From Planctomycetota bacterium (lineage in GTDB: Bacteria > Planctomycetota > J058 > JAJDCQ01): a stretch of DNA of 64,000 nucleotides. Numbering within the stretch: the stretch's first letter is position 1; the number at the start of each line of letters is the position of its first letter. The position numbers were made by a program, and so were the translations under genes. Under the pieces are notes generated by a model. That model was given only the letters and a program-made list of their open reading frames with translations, had not been told where the DNA came from and did not search any database. Below are positions 44,701-52,741 of the stretch, in pieces. The stretch is taken from NCBI GenBank assembly GCA_029260755.1, contig JAJDCQ010000005.1, forward strand, positions 1 to 64,000, in the 5' to 3' direction.

Positions 44701-45634
44701 GATCGCGGCGACGGCCCGCCGCCGGGCGCATCCTCTCCTCGCCGATCCGGACTCGGCGGAGGAGGGCTTCGCGGTCCTCGTCGACGCGGCCCGGGCGACC
44801 GACGGAACCGACGCCCAGGCCGGGCTGCTCGCCGAGGTGCGGGCGCGACGCCTCGTCGCCTCGGACGGCGCGCTCGCCGGCCTCGTCTTCGTCCCCGCGG
44901 TCGCCCCGATCGGGACGTCGGCGCTGCTCGTGCAGGCCCGCGAGGTGAGCAACCTCGACTTCCAGGCGTTCGTCGAGGCGGGCGGCTACGCCGATGCGAC
45001 CCTGTTCGACGAGGACGCGCGCCCGCACCTCCCGCGCTTCGTCGACGCGACCGCGGGGAGCGAGCGGTCTCCCGGTCCGCGGGTGTGGCGCGACGGCGGC
45101 TTCGGCGATGCGGCCCACGGCCGGCGCCCGGTCCGGGGCGTGAGCTGGCACGAGGCGCGCGCCTACGCGCGGTGGCGGAGCCGCGAGACCGGCCTGCGCT
45201 GGCGGCTGCCGACGGTCCGGGAGTGGGAGGTGGTCGCCGGGTGGGATCCGACGTCGGCCTCGCTCCGGCAGTATCCCTGGGCCGGGTCGTTCGAGCGCGG
45301 CGGAGTCGTCGTCGGCGAGGACGTGCCGAGGGTCGCCGGCGAGACGGCCGGCGATCGGTCCCCGCACGGCGTCGCCGACCTCGGGGGCAACGTGAGCGAG
45401 TGGGTCGTCGACCCCGACGGGTCCGGCGACACGCGGGCCGCCGTGAAGGGCGCCTCGTTCGCGCTCGCGGGCAGCCTCGCGAGGGATCACGCCCGGGTGC
45501 GCGCGACCGGGCGGCCGGGGCCGCTGCCGCCCTCGGAGCTGGTCGCGCGGGTCGGGTTCCGACTGGTCGTCGACCTCGACGAGACGGGGACGCCGGCGCG
45601 CGCCGCGCGCCGAGAGGAGGAGGAGCGACGATGA
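41711..45634 (+). CDS. Double Ser/Thr kinase with C-terminal formylglycine-generating-enzyme-like domain
   Basis: 1307 residues from GTG 41711. Kinase 1 (about 45-315): GAGGMGQVF, VALKVLP, HRDLKPGN (Asp174), DFGLAL. Kinase 2 (about 357-620): GRGGMGVVY, VALKLML, HRDLKPQN (Asp479), DFGVAK. Both keep the key catalytic residues. Then a transmembrane helix (about 648-672), coiled coils rich in Glu/Arg/Ala (about 690-1040) and an FGE/sulfatase-modifying-factor fold (about 1067-1300) with RGVSWHEARAYARWRS, RLPTVREWE and LGGNVSEWV. The catalytic Cys pair of true FGE is not present, so this is a binding or pseudo-enzyme domain (inference). Heads a three-gene operon with 4-nt overlaps. Confidence 0.92.
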   Translation: MTARPTPTALPLDPDGIADIETAPDDLGAALDPDATIAESDRLAPIGPYRPIRLLGAGGMGQVFLADAPDGRLVALKVLPAAPSDLELRRRLEREGEVGAGIEHPHIVRTLARGIDEPTGRPWVALEYVPGRDLQSLLHDRPGQRLGVDETVLVVDACADAISAIHAAGVIHRDLKPGNILVTSRGEVRLIDFGLALTDDASTRLTAADEIMGTPEFMPPEVIQKARDWTPAADVYALGCLTYQLLSGRTPFTGTVREVLLGHVDATPPPLAELAPHAPPELIELVAELMRKDPDARPSIEAARSDLARFLPEPGTVVGFFTEPAGDSDPDVAADVAAPAPTSDDGSAIAPGAIVGSYRLLEELGRGGMGVVYRAEHTGLKRPVALKLMLGGQFASVEMRDRFRREAEAVAALEHPNVVRVFDVGEHRGVPFLSMELVEGEPLHEVYPRIDDDAALLRTFVKICEGVQHAHVRGVIHRDLKPQNVMIDAAAAPHILDFGVAKRLPQDGTAPDPALTADGSVFGTLRYMPPEQAMGEIGLIDVRSDVWALGVILYELLTRGKTPFDGTAGQLVYELCHTDARPPSIHRGSVAWELDAICLKALEKDQDARYQSALELRRDIERFLAGQPIRARQASFGYRLRKGLRRNARLVAAAALALVAALALVGWLGWTARLRSLEIDRLIRVARAAPLADRPQLFSEILGLDPENEVAAAERARAVDLLEAARASVELERKTAEELRLRDVEAARKRAEQALVEADLAAARDREAARREADAEGRARAVARARERLEAAAASEAPFEAFRLLNAGIAIVPSERIDEDPEGAGESPADDAAMVRTELQERMVAVAIGLATAALEDNETNLTDYVLKIATDSGGEAARAHAAELRHLDETLERLENGQQLHDRARQLMKEAAWLEARDQLRAARERGVRSDLVEEDLRIVAARCRDRAEALLSEARQRLVEDQPRAALSSARNAVRHAEDELRGESEALAGEAARAIAATARRRAHPLLADPDSAEEGFAVLVDAARATDGTDAQAGLLAEVRARRLVASDGALAGLVFVPAVAPIGTSALLVQAREVSNLDFQAFVEAGGYADATLFDEDARPHLPRFVDATAGSERSPGPRVWRDGGFGDAAHGRRPVRGVSWHEARAYARWRSRETGLRWRLPTVREWEVVAGWDPTSASLRQYPWAGSFERGGVVVGEDVPRVAGETAGDRSPHGVADLGGNVSEWVVDPDGSGDTRAAVKGASFALAGSLARDHARVRATGRPGPLPPSELVARVGFRLVVDLDETGTPARAARREEEERR

Positions 45635-47124
45635 GGAGCTCGCCCTGGACCGGAGCCGTGCTGCTGGCGCTCGTCATCGCGGGCGGCGGCTGCGCGTCGA
45701 TCCCGGGATCGCGCGACCCCGAGCCCGCGGCGCTCGAGGCGCTCCCGCTGAGCGCCTCGATCGCGCCGGTCACGATCGAGCCGAGCGGCGGCGAGGCGGA
45801 GAAGAGGTACGACCTCGTCACCGTCCTCGACCCGGCGGCGACGACCGCCGAGATGGCTCGCTGGCTCGGCCCCGGCGTCTTCGGTCGGACCCACGTCTCG
45901 ACCGGCGCCGACGCGGTCGACGCGTTCGAGGAGTCGTGGAGCCGCGGCGACGACCTCCTCGTCGAGATCGCCGTGCGCGGCGTCGAGACGCGCTTCGACG
46001 GGCACAACGGTCTCTGGATCCCGAACGTGGTCCTCTGGTGGCTCGTCATGGTGCCGGCCTGGTTCGTCGCGACCGAGGAGTACTCCCTCGCGTTCACCGT
46101 CGAGGCGGCCGTCCGGAGCGTCGACACCGGCGAGGTGCTCTGGTCGGCGCAGCGCGAGGGGAGCGTCGCGGGGACGTTCGGCGAGTTCGACCGCGGCTGG
46201 CAGTTCTTCGGCTTCCTCTACCCGAGGAACGACCCCGAGCACTGGCGGGCGGTCGCCGAGGAGCTCTCCGCGGCGGCCCGCTCGGAGGCCGCCGCGCTCG
46301 TCGCGGACGAGCTGGAGACATCGTTCCGGCGGATGGCGGTCGCCCCGTCGATGCGAGAGCGGACGCGGAAGACGCTCGGGCTGGTCGTCGGCGTCTCCCG
46401 CTACGGCGACCCGCTCACCCTGCCGCCGCTCCCGTTCGCCTCGTCCGACGCGGCCGCGGTCGTCGAGGGGCTCGTCGAGCGATTCGGCGTCGATCCGCGG
46501 CGACACCTGACCTCGCTGGCCGATCACGAGGCGACCGGGCCGGCGCTGCGCGCCGCGCTCGAGGCGCTGCGGAAGAAGGCGCACCCGGGCGACCGCGTCG
46601 TCGTGACGTTCGCCGGCTACGGCACCCGAGACGCCGGGGGCGAGCCGGTCCTGCTCCTGGCCGAGGCGGACGCCTCCGGCGGAGGTCGCGTGTCGATCGC
46701 CGAGCTCGCCGGGGCGCTCGGCGCGATCGAAGGCGACGTCCTCGTCGTCCTCGACACCAGCTTCGACGGGCGGGGGCGCTCCGTCGTCGGCGGGGGCGCG
46801 GCGCCGGCCGACCCCGGTCGCGACCTCGCCCCGTTCGAGCGGGCCGGCGTCGCGGCGATCCTCGCGACCCGGGCCGGCGACCCGCTCGTCACCCTGCCGT
46901 CGGTCGAGGCGAGCCTCTTCGGCTTCCATCTCGGCCGGGCCCTTCGAGACGGAGTCGGGCGAGAGTCCGCGGGGCTCCTCTCGTCCGAGGCGCTCGGCGG
47001 CTTCCTCGTCGAGCACGTCACCGCCGACGCCGCCTACGCCGGAAAGCGCCAGCGGCCTCTCGCGGTCGGGCTGGCCCGTGGACCACGCCTCCGGGCCACC
47101 GCGCTCGAGGAGGAGCTGGAGTGA
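45631..47124 (+). CDS. Lipoprotein with caspase-fold domain lacking both catalytic residues
   Basis: 497 residues. ATG 45631 overlaps the kinase stop as ATGA, with GAGGAGGAG just before. The signal peptide ends in GGGC (lipobox). Residues about 30-235 form a beta-rich domain. From about 250 on there is a peptidase C14/caspase-like fold: TLGLVVGVSRYGD, DAAAVVEGLVERFGV, then VVVTFAGYGTRD and VLVVLDTSFDGRG. In active members these last two are FSGHG and LDACFSG, so the His is Tyr330 and the Cys is Ser377 here. The domain should be proteolytically inactive and may bind or sense instead. Cotranscribed with the kinase upstream and the NHL lipoprotein downstream. Confidence 0.82.
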   Translation: MRSSPWTGAVLLALVIAGGGCASIPGSRDPEPAALEALPLSASIAPVTIEPSGGEAEKRYDLVTVLDPAATTAEMARWLGPGVFGRTHVSTGADAVDAFEESWSRGDDLLVEIAVRGVETRFDGHNGLWIPNVVLWWLVMVPAWFVATEEYSLAFTVEAAVRSVDTGEVLWSAQREGSVAGTFGEFDRGWQFFGFLYPRNDPEHWRAVAEELSAAARSEAAALVADELETSFRRMAVAPSMRERTRKTLGLVVGVSRYGDPLTLPPLPFASSDAAAVVEGLVERFGVDPRRHLTSLADHEATGPALRAALEALRKKAHPGDRVVVTFAGYGTRDAGGEPVLLLAEADASGGGRVSIAELAGALGAIEGDVLVVLDTSFDGRGRSVVGGGAAPADPGRDLAPFERAGVAAILATRAGDPLVTLPSVEASLFGFHLGRALRDGVGRESAGLLSSEALGGFLVEHVTADAAYAGKRQRPLAVGLARGPRLRATALEEELE

Positions 47125-49787
47125 TCATGCGTCGACCGAGCAACGAGCCGAGCCCCCGGGGCCGGCGGTTCATCGCGGCGGTGGCCCTCGCGACGCTCGC
47201 GCTCGCCCCGGGGTGCGGCGTCCTGGTCGGTGGCGGCACGATCCTCGGCCTCGAGCTGACGAAGGACGACTCGACCGGCAACGTCGGCAGCGTGCCGGCC
47301 GTGGCCATCGAGGCGCCCGCCCTCGGCGAGGCCGTCAACGACCGCGTGGGCATCCGCTACCGCTTGATCGACGGCGACGCCCAGCTCGTCGACGTCACGA
47401 TCGAGTTCTCGACCGACGGGGAGACGTTCATCGCCGCGACCGCGATCGAGGACTTCGGTCACGACGGCACCGCCGATCTGCCGTCGGACGCCGACGGCGT
47501 GGAGCACGTCTTCGTCTGGAACTCGAGCCTGGACCTCGGCGACGAGGACCGCGCGGGGGTGCTGATCCGGATCACGGCGGTGGACGAGGGCGGCTCGCGG
47601 AGTCGGCCGACCCTCTCGGACCCGTTCCTGCTCGCGAACGCGCAGATCGCGACGTTCGCCGGCGGCGAGGTCTTCGGCGACGTGCTGATCGGGCCGACGG
47701 GCCTCGCCCTCGACGAGACCGCGAACGCGCTCCTGATCGCCGATGACATCGAGAGCAAGGTGTTCGCGATCGACCTGGCGACCCTCGAGCTCTCGCGCGT
47801 CGCGGGCAACGAGCTGAAGGGCTTCGACGAGGACGACGTGGCGGCCGTCGAGACGTCGCTCGACGACCCGACGGCCGTCCTGCGCCTCGGCAAGCAGATC
47901 CTGGTCGGGACGAGCCTCCGGGTCCGGAGCGTCGACGTCGAAACCGGGTTCATCAAGACGGCGATCGGGACCGGCGACGGCGAGGACACCGGCGACGGCC
48001 TCATCCCGCAGCTCACCGGGCTCGCCGATCAGGTCTTCGGGCTCGACGGCGACGCCGCGGGCAACATCTACTTCACCGACGAGACGGCGATCCGGGTCGT
48101 CAACCGACAGGCGGTCGCGATCGACGTGGCCGGCGAGCTCGGGATCGCGCCGGGGACGACCCAGACGATCGGCGGCGGCTCGGCGCTGCACCCCGACGTG
48201 CCGCAGCGGGTGACGGTCGGCCCGAACGACGAGCTCTACGTGATCGGTGACGACCAGGTCTTCCTGTTCGCGACGCAGGCCGCGCTGACCGCCTACCCCG
48301 ACGGGCCGGCGATCGTCGTCCCGGTCGGGGAGCTCGTCCCGATCGCCGGGCTCGAGGACGGCGATGACGAGGAGGATGGCGGGCTCGCCATCGACATCGA
48401 GCTGGCCCTCGAGGAGTGTGACATCGTCATCGACGCGGCCGGGGAGCGGGCCTTCCTCTCGACCGTGACGAACCGGATCCACGAGATCGATCTCCTCACC
48501 GGGGAGCTCACCACGATCGCCGGCACCGGCGACGCCGAGAACGCGGGCGACGGCGGACCGGCGAACGAGGCGTCGGTTCAACGGCCGCGCGGGCTGGCCC
48601 TCTCCGAGGACGACCTGCTGTTCGTCGCGTGCACCGGGGCGATCCGGGTCGTGAACGTCGGCGACACCCCGGCGATCCTCGGGACGCTCGTGCTCGAGCC
48701 CGGCGCGATCGAGACGATCGCGTCGGCCGCGGACGCGGAGTTCCTGGTGGCGGACGACGCCCTGGCGGTCGATCCGGACGACGACTCGGTCTTCACGATG
48801 GACAAGACCGACAACGCCCTGATCGAGATCCTGCCCGATACCCGCGAGCGGATCGTCGTGGTCGGCGGCGGCGGCGAGCTCGCCGGCGACGGCGGGCTGG
48901 CCGCCGACGCCTCCTCGGCCGGCTACAACCTCGCCCTCGACCCCGACGGCAACCTCGTGATCGGAAACGGCGGACGGATCCGCGTCGTGAACCGGCAGAC
49001 CGTTCCGATCGTGGTGGCGGGCGTGACGATCCCGCCCGGATTCATCGACACGATCGCGGGCGACGGCGACGAGGTCTCGGGCGGCGACGGAGGCGCGGCG
49101 ATCGACGCCGGGTTCGTCGGCCCGGAGTCGGTCGCGGTCGGGCCCGACGGCACGATCTACCTCGCCGACGAGCTCTCGGTCCGGGCGGTGAACCCGGGCA
49201 CGACGACGCGGACGATCCTCGGCGTGTCGATCGCGCCCGGCGAGATCGAGACCGTGATCGGGAACGGCGTCGAGGCGAGCGCGGGCGACGGAGACCTGGC
49301 CCTGAACGCCTCGTGCGTCCCGCTCGGCCTCGCCGTCGACGCGGCGGGGACGGTGTACCTGGTGGACGCCGAGGGGAGCTCGGTCCGCGCCGTCAACGCC
49401 GGGGCGGCCGACCGCGTCTTCTTCGCCGGAGGGACGGCCGTCACGATCGCGCCGCGCGAGATCGAGACGCTCGTCGGGACGGGCGCCGCCGGCTTCAACG
49501 GCGACGGCCTGCCGTCGATCGTGACCGAGCTGACCGAGCCGAAGTCGATCTTCATCACCGCCGACGCGATCTTCGTCTGCGACCCCGGCGCCCGGAGGCT
49601 CCGACGCGTCGACGGACAGACCGGAACGGTCGAGACGGTCCTCGGCACGGGCGACTCCGGCTTCAACGGCGACGCCGTCCCCCTCGTGAACGCCCGCGCG
49701 TCCCCCGAGCTGGTCACGACCGACTCGCTCGGCCGGTTCTACGTGCTGGACGGAACGGGAAGGGTGCGGAGGTTCTTCCTCGACTGA
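47121..49787 (+). CDS. NHL-repeat lipoprotein
   Basis: 888 residues from GTG 47121, which gives a GTGA overlap and has GGAGGAG 6 nt upstream; ATG 47127 is the alternative. The lipobox is LAPGC (near residue 28). A beta-sandwich domain (about 45-170) with TIEFSTDGETF precedes at least six NHL-type propeller blades: repeated TIAGTGDAENAGDGG, RIRVVNRQT, GPTGLALDE and FNGDG motifs spaced 55-65 residues apart, probably two propellers. Extracytoplasmic, lipid-anchored, likely a binding platform for the kinase FGE-like domain and the pseudo-caspase made from the same operon (inference). Confidence 0.85.
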   Translation: MIMRRPSNEPSPRGRRFIAAVALATLALAPGCGVLVGGGTILGLELTKDDSTGNVGSVPAVAIEAPALGEAVNDRVGIRYRLIDGDAQLVDVTIEFSTDGETFIAATAIEDFGHDGTADLPSDADGVEHVFVWNSSLDLGDEDRAGVLIRITAVDEGGSRSRPTLSDPFLLANAQIATFAGGEVFGDVLIGPTGLALDETANALLIADDIESKVFAIDLATLELSRVAGNELKGFDEDDVAAVETSLDDPTAVLRLGKQILVGTSLRVRSVDVETGFIKTAIGTGDGEDTGDGLIPQLTGLADQVFGLDGDAAGNIYFTDETAIRVVNRQAVAIDVAGELGIAPGTTQTIGGGSALHPDVPQRVTVGPNDELYVIGDDQVFLFATQAALTAYPDGPAIVVPVGELVPIAGLEDGDDEEDGGLAIDIELALEECDIVIDAAGERAFLSTVTNRIHEIDLLTGELTTIAGTGDAENAGDGGPANEASVQRPRGLALSEDDLLFVACTGAIRVVNVGDTPAILGTLVLEPGAIETIASAADAEFLVADDALAVDPDDDSVFTMDKTDNALIEILPDTRERIVVVGGGGELAGDGGLAADASSAGYNLALDPDGNLVIGNGGRIRVVNRQTVPIVVAGVTIPPGFIDTIAGDGDEVSGGDGGAAIDAGFVGPESVAVGPDGTIYLADELSVRAVNPGTTTRTILGVSIAPGEIETVIGNGVEASAGDGDLALNASCVPLGLAVDAAGTVYLVDAEGSSVRAVNAGAADRVFFAGGTAVTIAPREIETLVGTGAAGFNGDGLPSIVTELTEPKSIFITADAIFVCDPGARRLRRVDGQTGTVETVLGTGDSGFNGDAVPLVNARASPELVTTDSLGRFYVLDGTGRVRRFFLD

Positions 49788-49827
49788 CCCCGTGGATGTG
49801 ACTGGGCCGGTGCGATGTGAGGATGTC

Positions 49828-49949
49828 ACCACGGAGGCACGGAGGATCCTCTGTCCGGCGCCATCCGTCACGGGCTCGAGGCGACCAGGATCCAATGAGG
49901 GAAGATGTCGTCAGACCGAAGCCTCTCCGTGGCTCCGTGTCTCCGTGGT
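49828..49949. repeat. Family B element between convergent genes
   Basis: Left arm ACCACGGAGGCACGGAG (49828-49844) and right arm CTCTCCGTGGCTCCGTGTCT continuing to CCGTGGT (ending 49949) around about 80 bp of unique sequence. It lacks the outer GCTCGCC hairpins of the copies at 16746 and 63750. It lies 40 bp after one stop codon and about 60 bp from the other. Confidence 0.82.
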
Positions 49950-50010
49950 TTCATCCCGATGAACTGGCGGAACCCCATCGTCTCGGGGCGTGGGGTGTCG
50001 AGGGGAGAAG

Positions 50011-51978
50011 CTAGTCGGGTCCCGCGCGGAAGTTCCTCGCGATCTCGCGGGGGCCGAGGGCGGCGCCGTGGATCGCGATCAGGCGGAGCGTTCCGAGCCA
50101 GCCGCGGTCGAGGGTGTCGAACTCGTTTCCGATCGCGAGGCGGAAGCCGGGCGTCCAGACCGAGGTGTCGCCGGGGACCGGGCCGGATGCGACCTCGCGC
50201 CCGTTCACCCAGATCGTCGCCGTCCCGTCGCGGCGCCGGGTGTAGACGAGGTGGGTGAGCTCGGTCGTGACCGTCCCGTCGGGCGTCTTCACCGTCGGCC
50301 GACCGGCCGGGTCGGTCCGGCTCGTCCGGAAGCGGCCGACGTAGAGGGCGAGCGGGTCGTTGTTCTGGCCGTGGCCGAGGGTGAGGTTCTGGCCGTCGGT
50401 TCCTCCCGAGACGGTCACGATCCGGGCCGGGCCTTGCTGCCGGGCGTCGGCCGGGGCGAGCCACGCCTCGAGGGTCGCCTCCTCGGTCTGGCCGATCGCG
50501 CGGATGATCTTGGTCGCGGGGTCGCGGCTCTCTCCGCGCGTCGGGCGCTCGAGGACGACGCCGCCTCGCACCCAGCGGACCGGGGCGTCGGCGGGGAAGT
50601 GGACGTCGAGCGGGTCGCCGCGGCCCGAGTCGTCGCGGGCGACGCTCCCCGATCCCTCGTCGAACCGGTAGCGGACGAGGAGGGCGTCGTCGGCGCGGCC
50701 CGCGAACGCGACCAGCTTGTCGTCGTCGGGGCCGACGACGACGAAGTGGCCGGCCTTCACCCGGACGCTCTTGCCGTCGCGGCTCCGGACGACGCGCGCG
50801 GTTCCGTCGGTGACGTCGACCCGGCTCGTGCCGTCCGCGGTCCGGACGTGGTACATGGCGCCGGCGATCGTCGCCTCGGGCGTCTCGACCTTCAGGGCGT
50901 CGCGTCGCGTGGGTCGGGCGATCGTCGCGGCGAGCCGCCCGCGGGCGAGGTGGACGGGCTCGCCCGGCGCGCCGAGGCGGACCGTCGTCTCGGGTCCGGC
51001 GAGCGCGAACGTCGATCCGCTCGGGTAGCTGAGCAGAGCCCGGCTCGCGATCGAGGTCATGATGATCTCGTCGCCGGCGGCCAGCTCGCGCTCGGCGTCG
51101 CCCCCGACCGTCGTCTTCGCGCCCCCGCGCGAGGCGACGAGGTCGCCGGCCGAGACGCGAATCCTCGCGATCGTGCTCGGGGCGTCGACGGTGCCGGTCG
51201 GACGCTCGGTCGGAGGCGGCTCGGGCGGCGTCGGATCCGGTGTCGAGTCGGGCGTCGGGTCGGGCGTCGAGTCCGGCGTCGGGTCGGGCGCGTCGGGCTC
51301 GCCGTCCGTCGGCCGCTCGGGCGTGGCCGGATCGGGCGTCGTCGCGTGTGGATCGGGCGTCTCGGGATCGGGCGTCTTCGGGTCCCGGGTCGGCTCCGGC
51401 GGCGTCGGGACTGACCCGGGCGCGGGCGGGCGCTCGATCGGCGTCGGCTCGACCGGCGTCGGCTCGACGCGCGCCGTCTCGGGCACGTCGTCCGACCGGA
51501 GCGCGAGCAGGGTGAGGATCGAGCCGACGATCGCCGCCGCCGCGATCGCCGCCGCGAGCCCGCCGGGGACGCCGCCTCCCCGACGGGCGGTCCGGCCCCG
51601 GATCCCTCCGGAGCGGACGGGTCGGGCCGGACGCGCGGGTCGGGTCGAGCCGCTGCCGCGCGTCTTCGCCTCCCAGCGCGCGACGACCTTCGCCGAGAGC
51701 TCGGGATCCTCGTCGAGGCGCGCCCGGACCTGCCGGGCGAAGAGGTCCGCGCCGCCGTCGGCCTCGGCGTGCTCCGTCGCTCCGAGGCATCGGAGGAGCC
51801 CGTCGATCTCGAACATCGCGGTGAGCGAGGCCGCCGCGTCCGGGCGATCCTCGAGGATCTGCCCGAGACGGACGAGCTCGTCGTCGTCGAGCGCCTCGTC
51901 GAGCAGCCCGGCGAACAGGCGCTGGCACTCGGCGTCGTCGGGCAGCCAGGGGTCCGCGCGTCGCGAACGCTCGCTCAT
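50011..51978 (-). CDS. FecR/LamG-domain anti-sigma-like membrane protein
   Basis: 655 residues from ATG 51978, overlapping the sigma-factor stop as ATGA. The N-terminal ~90 residues are a helical anti-sigma-like region (LFAGLLDEALDDDELVRLGQ). A transmembrane helix (AAAIAAAAIVGSILTLLAL, near 150) is followed by a long Pro/Thr/Asp/Glu linker. Next come a FecR domain (about 270-430: ELAAGDEIIMTS, VRLGAPGEPVHLARG, VDVTDGTARVV) and a C-terminal LamG/concanavalin-like domain (about 440-655: LLVRYRFDEGSG, TLEAWLAP, RLAIGNEF). The coupling to an ECF sigma gene indicates a cell-surface signalling pair. Ligand unknown. Confidence 0.88.
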   Translation of the reverse strand: MSERSRRADPWLPDDAECQRLFAGLLDEALDDDELVRLGQILEDRPDAAASLTAMFEIDGLLRCLGATEHAEADGGADLFARQVRARLDEDPELSAKVVARWEAKTRGSGSTRPARPARPVRSGGIRGRTARRGGGVPGGLAAAIAAAAIVGSILTLLALRSDDVPETARVEPTPVEPTPIERPPAPGSVPTPPEPTRDPKTPDPETPDPHATTPDPATPERPTDGEPDAPDPTPDSTPDPTPDSTPDPTPPEPPPTERPTGTVDAPSTIARIRVSAGDLVASRGGAKTTVGGDAERELAAGDEIIMTSIASRALLSYPSGSTFALAGPETTVRLGAPGEPVHLARGRLAATIARPTRRDALKVETPEATIAGAMYHVRTADGTSRVDVTDGTARVVRSRDGKSVRVKAGHFVVVGPDDDKLVAFAGRADDALLVRYRFDEGSGSVARDDSGRGDPLDVHFPADAPVRWVRGGVVLERPTRGESRDPATKIIRAIGQTEEATLEAWLAPADARQQGPARIVTVSGGTDGQNLTLGHGQNNDPLALYVGRFRTSRTDPAGRPTVKTPDGTVTTELTHLVYTRRRDGTATIWVNGREVASGPVPGDTSVWTPGFRLAIGNEFDTLDRGWLGTLRLIAIHGAALGPREIARNFRAGPD

Positions 51979-52538
51979 GTCCTCGCCTTTCGGAGCGCCT
52001 TCTGATGGCGCCGCTCGACGCACTCGCGGAGCTTGCTCCGGACGCGCAGCAGCGTCATCCGGAGGGCGGCGGGACGCTTGCCGTGCTCCTTGGCGATCTC
52101 GACGATCGGCCGGCCCTCGAAGAAGTGCGCCTGGACGAGCGTCCGCGCGTCGCCCCCGAGCCGCTCGAGACACCGGCGAAGGTGGTCGACCTGGTCGCCG
52201 AGGTCGTCCGGCTCGTCGACCTCGTCCCGCAGCCGGTCGACCACCTCGAGGGCGGCCCGCGCCTGGAGATTCCGCCGGCGCACGAGGCGACGCACCCGCT
52301 GCCGGGCGAGGTTGCGCGCGATCCCGAAGAGGTAGGCCGCCTGGCCGTCGAGGTCGCGCTCGGCGAGCTCCTCGCAGCGCGGGATCGCCTCGACGAACAC
52401 CTCCTGGGCGAGGTCGTCGGCCGCGTCCCGATCGGGCACGAACCGGGCGATGAGGCCCCGAATCCGGGCCTGATGCGCGGTGATGAGCCGGTCGAGGCTC
52501 CGGCGCTGGCGGTCGGTCAGGGTCGGTCGTTCGGTCAT
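51975..52538 (-). CDS. ECF-type RNA polymerase sigma factor
   Basis: 187 residues. Region 2 (about 25-90) has ADDLAQEVFVEAI and AYLFGIARNLARQRVRR. Region 4 (about 125-175) has RTLVQAHFFEGRPIVEIAKE with the helix-turn-helix KRPAALRMTLLRVRSKL. Region 3 is absent, as expected for ECF factors. It overlaps the FecR/LamG gene by 4 nt and is probably held inactive by it. Divergent from the secreted glycosidase-like gene at 52742, which is a candidate target. Confidence 0.92.
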   Translation of the reverse strand: MTERPTLTDRQRRSLDRLITAHQARIRGLIARFVPDRDAADDLAQEVFVEAIPRCEELAERDLDGQAAYLFGIARNLARQRVRRLVRRRNLQARAALEVVDRLRDEVDEPDDLGDQVDHLRRCLERLGGDARTLVQAHFFEGRPIVEIAKEHGKRPAALRMTLLRVRSKLRECVERRHQKALRKART

Positions 52539-52741
52539 TGCAGCCTGATCAGCAGGGTCAGCATCATTGCAACGTGGTCTCGCGGCTCGCGGGCGTCACG
52601 GAGAATCGAGAGACGTTCGGGCCCGTTCGTCATGGAAGCGTAAATCGCGACTTCGCGCGAGTTCCCGGTGACGCCCGGCGGGCGTCGTGACCACGTCGGG
52701 GTGGGAAGAGGAGGTTCGCCCAGGCCGGTCGGAGAGAGACG

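Noticed and set aside
40900-45630. A continuous open frame of over 1500 codons leading into the pseudo-caspase gene
   Set aside because: It is extremely Arg/Pro/Gly-rich and lies in another frame of the double-kinase gene, whose motifs are unmistakable. High GC depletes stops in shadow frames.
44911-45634. True formylglycine-generating enzyme activity of the kinase C-terminus
   Set aside because: The fold motifs (RLPTVREWE, GGNVSEW) are there, but the catalytic cysteines are not.
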